64,000 nucleotides of DNA from Stereum hirsutum FP-91666 SS1. Lineage: Eukaryota; Basidiomycota; Agaricomycetes; Russulales; Stereaceae. Made by a program: the position numbers and the translations under genes. A model generated the notes under the pieces. The model was not told where the DNA came from, searched no databases, and was given only the letters and a program-made list of their open reading frames with translations. The stretch spans positions 146,244 to 210,243 of the forward strand of contig NW_006763141.1 of assembly GCF_000264905.1 (NCBI RefSeq). Direction: 5' to 3'. Shown here piece by piece: positions 11,823-23,126 of this stretch. Each line of letters opens with the position of its first letter. Position 1 is the stretch's first letter.

Positions 11823-12188
11823 GACTGTTAGGCTATCGCCTGGACCCGGGTTTATTTAGGGAATGTATGTTCCGGACACCAAATTTTGAATCATAAGAGA
11901 TATGAATGCACTGCAGCTCTCAAGAAAGTAGCGGTCTGATTAGCGATTCATGATAGAGCTGATTTTGTACGCGACACCCTTCTCTTCCCCACCATTCGGG
12001 CAGGTCACGCAGAGGTGGCATGACTGTAGCGCACGACAGAGACGAATATCATGATTTGTACAAAAGGTCCAGAGTAGAAATACGCCTCGGAAGGAAAAGG
12101 GCGGCAGGAATGTGCAGTGAACTAAAATCAGAGGCGTTTGTCCTTGTCTTTCTCTAGCCTGGCGGAAAATTCAGTGAGTCCGAACATT

Positions 12189-13385
12189 CTACCGAAGAGC
12201 CAGTCCTAATACGAATGTAAATAAGCTCGTGGGTGTGACGGTGAGATAAACAAACAGTCTGCTCACAAAGACGGATAGACCCAAGAATGTATCAATAATC
12301 CAGCATGGCCATATTTTGTTACCAGCCCACAAGCATGCACGTGGAGACACTTTCAAACTTTCCGCCACAACTTGCTTCGCGTACTTATCAGCAGACATTG
12401 CATTCTCTGTAATGAAATAAAGATTGAACGGTCCGTATTATGAAGTGCGGGTAGAGTCCTATAGCCTCACCTTGCGATGTATTGACACGCTTGGAGTGGA
12501 AAAGGTCCTCCATAGGAAGGTACATGGATGTTTCTGGCATCTTCACCGGTTTAACTATATTGCTTTGAACGCTACCAGTGATGACCTGGAAGACAGGTTG
12601 AGCGGTGTGTACATAGATAGAATAGAAGGAATACCAACACTGAGAACTTTGACTCTGAGGAGGGAGTTCAATCGGCGTTCATTTTGAGCGGGTCAAAGAC
12701 GTACCTGAAGGGTGCAAGCTCGACGCGTAGAGTGTTGCTGAAGGCGTGTAAACCAGCCTTGCTCGCGTTGTACGAAGCACCGAATGGGGTGGGCATGATT
12801 CCAGAGACACTGCCAATCTGGACAATGCGACCGTCTCCCGAGGCAATGAGAAGACGTATAAATTCCTGTACCATACAGATAGGAGCAAACAGATTGACTT
12901 CGAAGAGATCGCGGACGCGCTGCATGTCCATATCGGTGACGGCGAAAGTATACCCTATTTCAAGATGGAGCAAAATTCTCGAGGTTGAACAAACGGAAGG
13001 CAGGATTACTTACCTTGTCCCCTGTGTGATCCCAAAAATACTCAGAAGAAAGGTGTGTAGATAAGTAGACTTAGAACGCACGCATTATTCACCAGAATGT
13101 CCAACTTGCCTCCGGTCAGGGATGCTACATCGTCCCGCACCTTGCGAACAGCGTCGATCTTTGTTACATCGAGGGCCATAGTGATTAGACCAAGCTCGGT
13201 AAGATCTTGCATGGCATCAAGAGACCGAGCTGTGGCCACGACACGGAGACCTGGACGATATTGCTGAACACGAGCTCATGGTCTGTGACAATGTTCTCAC
13301 CTTGTGCATGATACTCAAGCGCTAAGGCGTGGCCAATACCGCCATGGCTACATCCAGTGATAAAAACGGTCCTTTGTGGGGACAT
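12189..13385 (-). CDS. Short-chain dehydrogenase/reductase, AYR1-like (1-acyl-DHAP reductase type)
   Basis: Classical SDR, closest in layout to yeast 1-acyldihydroxyacetone-phosphate reductase, which acts on lipid droplets and ER. Visible motifs are VFITGCSHGGIGHALALEY (TGxxxGxG cofactor loop) and, once spliced, LVNNAGQGYTFAV (NNAG). QIGSVSG holds the catalytic Ser and ASYNASKAG the catalytic YxxxK. After an intron the chain continues VITGSVQSNIVKP and MSADKYAKQVV. It ends in a hydrophobic tail FVSRLFVYLTVTPTSLFTF suited to membrane attachment. Five or so short introns are needed. It is divergent from the acyl-CoA oxidase-like gene across a 291-base shared promoter. Oxidation or reduction of a lipid-derived intermediate would fit, but the true substrate is unknown. 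Confidence 0.82.
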
Positions 13386-13676
13386 AGTGCTCGACGGGAG
13401 TGGGAATCAGCAGCTTGAACGTGTGAGTGAAGAGGAACCGAGGGTGCTCTTGAAGAGAACGAGGTTCGCTCTGATGTGCCTAAAAGCCGCGGTCTTACGG
13501 AAGGTCACGGCATGTCGGCTCGGCTCTTCAATTATCGGGTTTCCCGGTGCTCGCATTCGTTCACGGAGATTGAAAATTCTGGAAACAACCTGTATTTAGC
13601 ATCTATCCGAGAAGCACTATCTACTTCGGTGCATCCTTACTTCTGTTGTCTACTGCTTAGTCGACAGCCCTCTGCC
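13386..13676. promoter_or_regulatory. Divergent promoter region between SDR and acyl-CoA oxidase-like genes
   Basis: The two start codons face away from each other with 291 bases between them, so both genes probably use this region. Shared control is inference. I see no clear TATA box or known factor site. Confidence 0.45.
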
Positions 13677-15673
13677 ATGCTTCCTAGCGCGAAGCACCCT
13701 ACCCGCGAACTGGCCCAGGGCACTCTCTTTCGGACTCACTGCGAAGGTCTTGCCACAGAGGATCGCGTTCGACTGAGCTATGAACGTGCAAAGGCTATTG
13801 GGGCTGCTTATCGTACGCACAGGTCAACTTGCATTCCTACATCAGTCACTAACAACTCATTCTGCACTTAGAACTTACAGAAAATGATCTGATCACTTTA
13901 TCTCCTAAATTTTGGGAAATGCACACCGATCCTATTTGGAGTATGGATGGTGCTGCTGGCACGTTGATCACGCTCCAGTACAACTGTTGTGCCGGAACGA
14001 TTGCAATGTTCACCTCGGAACAGCCGGTGTTGCGCGACTTACTGAAGGACGTGCTAGATTTTCGTGTCTCGTAAGTCTGCACGGCTTGTGACACCCCTCA
14101 ATCTGCCACTCACCCCCGCGAAGAGGTCAATTTTGTTTGACAGAAGTCGGTCATGGCCTTGATGTAATCCATCTGCAAACGACCGCAACCTTACTGGAGA
14201 GCGGGGATTTTGAGCTGGATACGCCCAGTGAAAGCGCAGCGAAGTAGGTCAAGCTTTCCATTATCTAGGAATGTCATTCTAAAACACGATTCAGATATAT
14301 GCCGCCGACTGCACCTGTCGGAATCCCATGTCTTGCTGTAGTTTTTGCGCAGACGATCGTGCACGGAGAAAACCACGGAATCAAACCTTTTGTTGTTCAC
14401 CTACACGACGGCAAGAATATGACCACAGGAGTTACTTGCAAGTGAGTATTGGTTCTGATGACAACAGCCTAAGGTACTCATAATACGAGTAGATTACTTC
14501 CTCCCCGTGGTGGCGCTCGCCCTGTGAACCACTCCCTCACGTACTTCCACCGGGTGCGAGTCCCACGCTGGGCTTTAATGGGATCCCTCGCAAAGCCTGC
14601 CGATCCACGCGATGCATTTTTTCGTAATATCTCCAGAGTTGCTGTGGGCACCATCGCCATCGGATCCCTTGGCGTCCCAGCTCTACGAGTTGCTTCCTGT
14701 ATAGCAGCTCGCTACAGCATGCGCCGTACCGTGGTCGATGTTGATGGGGGATCCAAGCCGATAATCGCATTCAGGACTCAGAAGACACCGATCATCACCG
14801 CCCTCGCTCAATATTTCGTGATGGAGGCCTTTCACAACTACGCTATCGGAGTATTCTGCAACGTCACTGTGGATGCCAGGGTACGACATGCCATCGGCTC
14901 TATCCTCAAGGTCGTCATGATTCAGCATGCACAAACTGCCCACCTCACGCTAGGCGATCGATGCGGAGCACAAGGTCTCTTCGAGGTCAATCAGCTGACG
15001 GCGATGCATGTAATTCCATCAGGTTTATTGTCTCCCGTAGTAACTGTTTGCTGAACTTTGTAATTGACAGGCTGACATGCGTGGGACGGCTATTGCTGAA
15101 GGTGATCTTCTAGCCATCTCGATTCGTGAGTGTACATATAACTAACATAGGAATAACTACTGATCAGTGATTATAGGACTTGCAACGGAACTCCTTCTCG
15201 GGCGCTACTCCGTCCCTAAGGCGTCAGATTCGACTGCTCTGTTATCCAGGCGCGAAACCTGTATGTTTTCAGAGCTGCGTGGGTTGCTCTCTGAAATACC
15301 CCATCACCGCAGCGCGGCATTCGATCGTATGATTCTCCCAGAATGTCTCGGTTTAGTGCAGGCCATAGGTCATCGTATGGCCTACGAGGCAGCAGTAGCC
15401 GCGAACGTTGATCATGATCTCATAGAAGTTTACGTTACTAGTTGTGTGAAGCTTGATTCTGCCTGGTATGTGGAGATGGCGGGTTTATCTAGAGCCCAAC
15501 AGCGCGAGATGGAGGCAAGCGCTATCGACTCAGTATTTCCCAACTTGGAGAAATATATCGACATTTTGGATGTTGATCCTTATATTTCAGCACCGTTTGC
15601 CTCTGACACGCAGTGGAAGTGCTATATAGATACACTTACTACATTCCGATCCGATGGTGAAAATAGGTCGTAG
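13677..15673 (+). CDS. Acyl-CoA oxidase/dehydrogenase-like flavoprotein
   Basis: FAD-dependent enzyme of the acyl-CoA oxidase/dehydrogenase fold, about 600 residues, close to the usual length of peroxisomal oxidases. The start gives MLPSAKHPTRELAQGTLF. Spliced exons give SPKFWEMHTDP, then GQFCLTEVGHGLD, which is the oxidase hallmark around the flavin-contacting threonine. These are followed by LESGDFELDTPSESAAKYMP, VVFAQTIVHGENHGIKPFVV, SRVAVGTIAIGSLG and YSMRRTV (YSxxR motif). The C-terminal helical half includes CGAQGLFEVNQLTAMHADMR and TAIAEGDLLAISIRLATELL. Six to seven introns. No obvious peroxisomal SKL tripeptide is present, as it ends ENRS. In this context, beta-oxidation-like trimming or desaturation of a side chain is plausible. 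Confidence 0.8.
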
Positions 15674-16074
15674 TCTACGCGTATAGCCATTGAGACGACG
15701 TCTTACCCAGTGATGTTGTCGTACATTTTATTATACATTGTGACCAAAAACGTTCTTGGACATTGTTCTCTTGGGGGACTCTCTCATGCTGACGTGTGAC
15801 CTCCATGCGATAGCACCACCTCGGTAAGTCAGAGAATCGTGAAGTACACAAATAATCGAGGAACTTCAAGTCGAGACGAGTCTCGGGCGGCTGCCTGCGT
15901 TCTAGTACGTTGTGGGAAGATCCGAGCAATTGGGCACTCGAGTGTAACTCGGGTACCGGCACCTTACTGCTATTTCCGCGTGGAGCCCTTATAAGACCTC
16001 CACAATACGGCATCCAGCGTGTGTTGACCTTCCCCCAAGGCTCTCAGTAGCGTCTGATCATACAGCCTTTGCAC
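15674..16074. other. Intergenic between oxidase-like gene and P450
   Basis: No gene seen. It serves as 3' flank of the oxidase-like gene and promoter of the P450. An open frame on the minus strand shows no family resemblance. Confidence 0.5.
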
Positions 16075-18157
16075 ATGATGTCCTTCCTCAGCATCGTCTC
16101 ATCGGTGTTTCTCTCCATTGTTCTCGTTCTAATCTTACACCGTCAAGCTCGGGCGAAGCTTCCCCCAGGTAGAGCACAGATGCATCCTCAATATAAATTC
16201 CTACCTTATCATATTGTTATTCTAGGCCCCCGTGCGCTTCCTTGCATCGGTAACTTGTTTCAGATGCCACGCCATGATGTAGCTCGGTCGTTCACACGAT
16301 GGAAAGACATATATGGTATGTAGGCTAAACGGATGCTAGTTCACTCATTGACTTCGCTTTACAGGAGACATTTTCTACTTACATGTCCTAGGAAGAGAGT
16401 TCATTATATTGAATTCAGCCAAACATGTTCTAGAACTATTCGACCAACGTGGAGCCTTCTATAGCGACAGACCCCACTTGGTCATGGCCGGCGATCTTGT
16501 CGGAAAGAACAAAGCAGTCCTATTCCATCCATATGGAGAGGAGCTAAAACGTCACAGGAAACTTCTACGAAATGCTCTCGAGCCAAGACGGTGTCGCGAA
16601 TACTGGACAATGATCGATACTGAGATGCGCAAATTGATGGTTTCTATGCTTGAGTGCCCAGAAGATTTTGCAGCTCACATACGAAGGTAAGGATTGCGCC
16701 TTTTCTCGCCGAGTGATTCCTACTGATGTTCCGTAGAAATGCTGGAGCAATAACGCTTCGCTTAGCTTATGGTTATCAAGTGCCGTCCGGGTCAGGCGAC
16801 GATCGCTTCATCACTCTTGCAGAAGAGCTTGCCCGCATTACTGGAGAAGCAACCAAACCAGGACGGTGGCTAGTTGACTCGCTTCCTTGGCGTGAGTATC
16901 TCACAAATGTAGACAATTCTTTAATTGATCATCTTGCTCGCTCCAGTACGCTATATGCCTTCCTTTTTACCTGGAGCAGGATTCAAACGGTGGGCGCAAT
17001 CTGCCCGAAAAACAATAGAAGAATTCTCCTTCGCACCTTACGATTTTGCGAAAACCCGTGTCGTAAGTAGGCAGTCTATCACATCACTTACAATAGTGAG
17101 CTACTGATAAATTCATCAGGCTAGCGGAGAAGCACTACCGTCATTCGTGACTGAATCCATTGAGCTACTAACAGCGGAGACTGCGGCTCCTCTGAGTAAG
17201 GAAGATGACGAACTTCTGATGTGGACCGCAGCCAGTATATACTCCGGTGCGTCTTATCCTTTGAGAACATTTCACGGTTTTTGAATTCTCTGTTCCAGGT
17301 GGAACAGACACCGTACGTTAACTACGCATTCCTCCTTCTCCCGAGTCATCACCGTCTGAGAACATGAACAGGAGGTCGCGACCGGGACGGCTTTCGTTCT
17401 TTATATGGCACTCTACCCTGACATTCAGAGAAAGGCTCAGCTGGAGATTGATACCGTTGTCGGCAGAGATCGGCTACCTACTATGGAGGATAAGCCCCAC
17501 CTTCCCTACGTAGAGGCTTTGCTGAAAGAGATCTACCGATTCAATCCTGTCGCTCCTTTAATACCTCACACGACTCTCACAGAAGATAGCTACCAAGGCT
17601 ATCGCATTCCTAAAGGCAGTTGGATCATGGCAAATACATGGTGCGGCCTCTTATAGTTGTCTTTATTTGATTCTCATTCATCGATCGCATAGGGCCTTGA
17701 TGCATGATCCCGACATATTTCCTAGCCCTCATAGGTTTTGGCCTGAAAGGTTTTTGGGTACGGATGATTGTTGTTTAGCTGATCCCAGAGATTATGCATT
17801 CGGCTTTGGTCGAAGGTATTGTACCGAACATACTATTTTACATGATTTACTAGGCTGATTGTAACTTCACAGACGCTGCCCAGGAATCACTGTGGCGGAA
17901 ACGACCCTATTTCTCATGGTGACCTCCATCCTGTCAATATTTTCTATCTCTCCTCGCGAGGGAGATAGGGCTCTAGAAGAACTTCGATCTGTAAGGTTCA
18001 AGGACGGTCATATCTCGTGAGTGTTCCACTAAGTCGCTCTGCTCATTTTCGATTTGTTAATTTTCTTCAAAGTCACCCCGAAGAGTTCGGATGTAATATT
18101 AAACCACGTTCCGAGGCTGCTGCAGCCCTAGTGACTCAATTCACGACAGAAGGGTGA
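16075..18157 (+). CDS. Cytochrome P450 monooxygenase
   Basis: ER-bound haem monooxygenase. The ATG at 16075 is chosen because it opens a signal-anchor helix (SFLSIVSSVFLSIVLVLIL) followed by the proline hinge LPPGPRALP, restored by splicing at 16168/16226. Downstream are the C-helix region KRHRKLLRNAL, the I-helix YSGGTDTE (the AGxxT position reads SGGTD), the K-helix KEIYR (ExxR), and WPERFLG (PERF). The haem loop FGFGRRRCPGI with its cysteine appears only after removal of the intron near 17815-17871. About ten introns of 45-60 nt. Length near 510 residues is normal. The layout resembles the OrdA-like P450s abundant in mushrooms. It follows the oxidase-like gene in the same direction, consistent with a shared pathway. 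Confidence 0.9.
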
Positions 18158-19831
18158 AGTGTTGCATTCAAGCAGTTCATCTTCTATGCAATGTCGATGC
18201 TTTTCTTCAACTTTTCTTGCCGGAAGTTTGGGCTACATTTATTTTCCTGACATTTACAGTCAAGCACGATTCCTTATGTTCTGTACAGTCAGTGTGTTCG
18301 CCCTCCGTGAGAGTATCCAATGGAGATTCCTCGGAACTGGTACTGAAAATTTCGGGACTCGGTGCGAGCATGGCAGTTTGGTGGAAGCATTCAATTGCAA
18401 CGGAAAACAGTATAAAATCAAACCATATGATCGCACGTCCTAGTGGTAATCCAGGCCCCTGGTTCGGTGTGCGGTGTGCCCGAACCTCACGAGAGTTTGG
18501 CGAGGTATCGAGAGGACGTATAGAACATTTTCCGATGCTTCAGGCACACCGCGATATCGTGGCTGGAAATAAGTTTCGATGTGACGTGATGCAGCGATCG
18601 GACTCAGACACGCGTACCCTCTCCGGGCTTCCCTCGATTGTTCCCCTGTACCAGCTGTTATTACCACTATTTTGGCGATAGAAAAACAGAAGTCATGTAC
18701 ATAATATTTGCCAGCCCACCGCAACAGGATCGTCGATCTCTCTAAAAATGGCTAAGAACGTTGTGGAGGGGTGCTTGACTTCACTTCTCTGTGAACGAAT
18801 CACTTCATGGCATGCGATGATCGTCGACGCCCTTTGAGCCCCATTCTTTCAGTGAAAATATTCCAGAACATCCACCTGATCACCGATAAAACGCTGGCAT
18901 GGGAGCCCTGATGTAAATAATGCGGCGCACGGATCACTTTCCTAGAACGAAAGGAAGTTGGGGCTTGTGCGTGTGAATTGATATGGCTTCAACCTACCCA
19001 CCTTTGACGCAGATTTCCCTTTTTACCTTCGGGTATGTATTGCCGGTACAATATCGGACAACTCGGAGCGCTCTACAGTTACGTTTACTGCCGAGGATCT
19101 AGTAAAACTTGAAGGATCAGGCGGTGCTGGTCGATGTGTTTATTCGATTGACGCCTAAAGGACAGCTTACATTGGGTTCTGAGAAAGAATGGAAGAATGG
19201 CTGCTTGTGAGCGCCACGCTCCGTGTTAGCGAGCACTTGGATGATCACACAGAATCTCGAGCAAGCGAATCCGTGCAAAAGAGCTACTTACCATACGGAA
19301 ATTTCCTTCTGTGCGAAGTGATCTGTCATGATATCAGTTGGGCGTCAATCGAATAAGACCCACCGCCTTCCTTCCTTCTCCTTGTTCCCTACCGCTGACA
19401 GAGTCTAGCACACAGTAGGTCGTGTGGCTCCGAACTTGGGGTTCCATTTTTCTCCTCGCATCTTCGATGAAGTGGCTCTCCATCAGACCCTTCTCGATTC
19501 TGATTATTCTGGTGTCAGCCTGAAACATCGTGGGCCGCAGTGTGCATCCGTCATTAGCTCATTAAAGAGCCGAAGACCATCTGGAATGTTTGTATCAATG
19601 GATACCGAGGAACTCCGGAAGTGGAACTCAATGTGTTTGGTGTATCAACAAACCCTACCAATAATAAAACTCTGCGATGTATTTGGATGCGTAACTCCCA
19701 CGCGCAACCTTCTGCAGCGCGCCTCGCAAACTTAGAGTACATAATTCATCGCAAGTGAGTTCTCTGCGGGGACTTCTTGCATTTCCTCCTTCACCCGCCG
19801 CCAACTCGCGCTCTCTCACTTGGTCAATCAA
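18158..19831. other. Intergenic, 18.2-19.8 kb
   Basis: No gene recognised. It contains an inverted-repeat element at 19140-19356. Open frames at 18.2-18.7 kb on both strands lack family resemblance. The last 100 bases are the promoter of the DUF829 gene. Confidence 0.45.
19140..19356. mobile_element. MITE-like element with 19-bp terminal inverted repeats
   Basis: TTATTCGATTGACGCCTAA (19140-19158) and the reverse complement of TTGGGCGTCAATCGAATAA (19338-19356) agree at 18 of 19 positions. Outside, gcggtg..ggtc appears on both sides, so the repeats may be longer with a small indel. The 217-bp body has no coding capacity. A relative lies at 11461-11822. No target duplication could be fixed because the outer edge is uncertain. 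Confidence 0.65.
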
Positions 19832-20968
19832 ATGTCTTCCGCCCCTGTCACCCCCACCACACGCCCCCAGCAGCTCAATAGCTGCGTGTATATCAGTCAT
19901 TCTCCCAGCCCCACGGGCGACCTTGCTTCCTCTTCACATCCCTCGTAAGTATTCCGTACTTACCATGTTCACGACGTCGTAGCTTATCCCGGCCACAGTA
20001 TTGTTCTCTTATTCGGATGGCGTGCGTATCTGCTATACCAGACGCCACGAAACAACTGCTCATCATTGATCTCATTCAGTGGATGCGTCACCCAGCCACC
20101 TTCAGAAATATGTCGAAGCTCATCGGGAAAATTTTCCAACCTCTACTATTGTTCTCGTCAAAGCCTCTACATCTTTCTACTGGACTTCCCAGTCTAAGAG
20201 GGTGCGTACGTCCCACTATTGTGGGCCATAATGAGATACTGACTTCTGCGTCAACTATTAGGAGTCTCTTCTCATGCCTATCGTTGACGTGATCAAGTCC
20301 GCAATGAGCGGGGGCCCTCGTTACCGAGGATTACTCCTGCACGTTCTGTCTAACGGTATGACACCAGCAGTCGATTTATACGGTCCACTTCGTCTTATTT
20401 CTCGCATTTACCAGGGGGAGGATTTCAATTCATGACTCTGCGTAAGCTTCTTTCGAAGCTGGAAGCTTCAAGGACTGGGGCATCTTCGTCTATTAAAGCC
20501 CCCACCGCTATGATCCTCGACTCCGTTCCCGGGGACAAGGGCCTTCGGTCTGCCATCGCATCCTCTACCCCTTCTAACCCCCTCTTTCGCGTCCTTTCGA
20601 TCCCTCCAGTTGTCATCTTATATGCCTTATTCTACGTCATGAACGCATGCGGAGGAAACCCTGCATTCTATCCTGATCTCCGCGCATCTCTCAACTCTCC
20701 AGTTCTCTTGCCTTCGGTAACCATCACAGCGGATTCCAAGGATATTCCCCGACTGTACGTCTACTCGCATAAGGACAAGATGAGTCTCGCATCCGATATT
20801 GCGAGACATGTAGCAGATGCGGAGTCGAAGGGCTTCGATGTATCGGTCGAAATCTATGGGAAGACAGCACATGTATCTCATGCACGCAGCGATCCTGACA
20901 GGTACTGGGGAGCGATCAGGGACATCTGGTCCAAAGCCTTGGCCACGTATTCGAGTGCGGCGCTTTAG
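19832..20968 (+). CDS. DUF829 / TMEM53-type alpha-beta hydrolase-like protein
   Basis: Member of the eukaryotic DUF829 family (TMEM53-like), an alpha/beta-hydrolase-like fold whose activity is mostly unknown. The start gives MSSAPVTPTTRPQQLNSCVY. Spliced exons then give SIVLLFGWM, a helix with HLQKYVEAHRENFPTSTIVL, and SLLMPIVDVIKSAM. LLLHVLSNGGGFQFM is the nucleophile-elbow region (SNGG) typical of the family. Later come AMILDSVPGDKGL (DSxPG), LYVYSHKDKM and TAHVSHARSDPDRYW, with the conserved aspartate and histidine positions. Three to four introns. It lies between the P450 and the DUF6534 gene. A hydrolase role in the neighbouring pathway is only a guess. Confidence 0.8.
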
Positions 20969-23126
20969 ATGTAGACTTCATATCTTTCCTAGCGTTAAAT
21001 ACCAAGATGAAGTATGACATGGGTTGCAAGAATTTAATCGAAACTTCCGGCTCGAACTCTCTCTGTATGTACACGCATTAACAAATTTCTCGCTAGCGAG
21101 TTTGTTTAGGATGAGGTTTTCTTCCTTGTTGGTTTATTCACATATATTTGTTTTGGAGAGAGACAATGTCTTGATCTTCAAGTTGATCATATCTTCGAGG
21201 GTACCGACTACGTTAGGGTGTTCATGCTACTGCGAGCGCTCTGTGCATACTCACTTATTATACGAGTCAGGTTGGGGTCGGGCGGGGCATATGAATCGCC
21301 TGTATATATGATGCAGCAACTTTCCATTGCATTCGCGCGAAAACCTAGAGCAAAAGTCCAAACACAATAACGGTTGATGATGGTTGGTTGATGGTTATAA
21401 ACGACGGCGCGAGGACGCACAGAACACTCAAGTCGCTGTATTTGTGTTTCTGTCCATCAGAGAACCTAGATTCCTATGGAACATCCCTGAAACACCTGTT
21501 TCGGCTGGTGTCTATTTTCGCTAGATAAATCTGTATCACAAATCACTATCCACTCTGCAACCACTCTGTCTGGACTTCCGACTGCATGAAACGGGAAGCC
21601 ATCCAATAAGAAAAGAGAGACTATTCACCTCATCACAGATGAATCATCTACACACTGTTGCACTGGTCTACTCGACAGCCTGCCACCTGCCACCAGGTGA
21701 ATCCCGAAGTTCCTCCCAATACTGGAGATGTTGAGTCACGTGCTGTCACGTACTATCCCTATCTCATGGGGAAATATCTGAACATAACAAGCATTTCAAG
21801 TTCGCGGCTCAAAAAGGAGATAGCAGATGTTGACGAGACTTGGAACTGTACAGCCTAATAGACTATGTCAGTTTCAATTCAGTTTAAGAATGCTAAGGAC
21901 TTTTGAGCTGGACTCTGTGCTCCTGACAAGTCACGGAATTGCCCTCGAGTAAGATCGCGCAGAAATATAGAAACTCGACACAGACAGGCACAAAATCGAC
22001 GCAAAAGTAGGTTCAATGGGCCGCCGTCACGAGCCCCGGACTAAGGTACAGAAGAGCGCCGAAGATCTTTATAACAGACGTCTCAGGCTGGCTGATGCCC
22101 GTCCGCGGATACTATGCCTGACCCAGTAGTGCAAATCTTACAGTAGTGCAAATTCCGACTTTGCACCTCGAGTTCCTTTCCGCTCGTCTTGAAAATATTC
22201 TACAGGTTGCAGATACTGGATGGAATTGTCCTTGGGTACTTTTTTTGACGAATGCCATGCATGAACCGCCAAAATACTTGATAATGTCGAAAATTTGCAC
22301 TTCGGACTCGCGACGCGCGTCGGAATGCTTCCGGCCCGCCAAAAGTGCAAATTTGCATTACGGGGTGCAGGCACTCGTCGTCGCGCTCGACGTTGACAAC
22401 CACATTCGTGTTTTCAAAAAATGCTGATAAAATCCTAGTACATAGCTGAGATGTATGCGCCTATGTCTGGGTAAAAGTTTTGCTCAAACAATGCACGATG
22501 ATTGTGCACAGGGCCTTGATTTGCAGAATTTGCAGAACTGGGTCAGACGTAGTAGGCATGACTGGAGTGCTCGACGTGTCGATTGCGTGTCGAGGCAGGT
22601 CGAAAGATGGCGTGATCAGAGCTGTCGTAAGTACCTGGCATAGGAAGCTGCCCACTATATATGTTTACTTCCGTCTGGGGTCATCGGCTTTTGTTGATTC
22701 GTTTGAAGTGAAACTTCAGAATTAGAACAACAGGACCCCGGAAGCTCCAAACCTTCATAATTACGTATATGTTGCACTGCCTGAGCCAAACAATTGGGTC
22801 ATGCACATATCTGCTGTTCATCGACATCAGCATACTTGCTCCGCAGGATCGTGATGGACAGAGCTCTTCTTCCGCTGGAGATATCAGACCCTTTTTTAGA
22901 GGCGCTTACCCGATGAGCTGTAGGCCGCACGTAGACTTGGCCTTCGATTACTCACAGCTTTTGCTACGATCAAAGCTGTGATAAAGCATCAGCAGAGCCC
23001 CTTCGACATCAGCCGTTTTCGAGGATGAAGACTCCACACGAAACGTTTGATAAGAACACACGCTCTAAAAGGAGGTTCCTCTCAACTACTTCATCTTCCA
23101 AGTTGCCACCCTTCTCCACCTGCTTA
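20969..23126. other. Intergenic, 21.0-23.1 kb
   Basis: No gene recognised over about 2.1 kb. It holds an inverted-repeat element at 22115-22373. The remaining open frames are short. The final 150 bases are the DUF6534 gene's promoter. Confidence 0.45.
22115..22373. mobile_element. MITE-like element with imperfect terminal inverted repeats
   Basis: The left end TGCCTGACCCAGTAGTGCAA and the reverse complement of the right end (TGCCTGCACCCCGTAATGCAA) match at most positions over about 25 bases. The motif gtgcaaat recurs inside both ends, so the termini can also pair internally. The length of 259 bp and lack of coding capacity suggest a decayed miniature transposon. Confidence 0.5.

Larger units (their letters stand above)
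10112..12188. other. Intergenic, 10.1-12.2 kb, rich in small repeats
   Basis: No gene recognised. It contains the promoter side of the MFS gene, a short inverted-repeat element at 10268-10544, a TTCC microsatellite at 11266-11295 and a dispersed repeat at 11461-11822. Remaining open frames are short and have no family resemblance. Confidence 0.5.
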
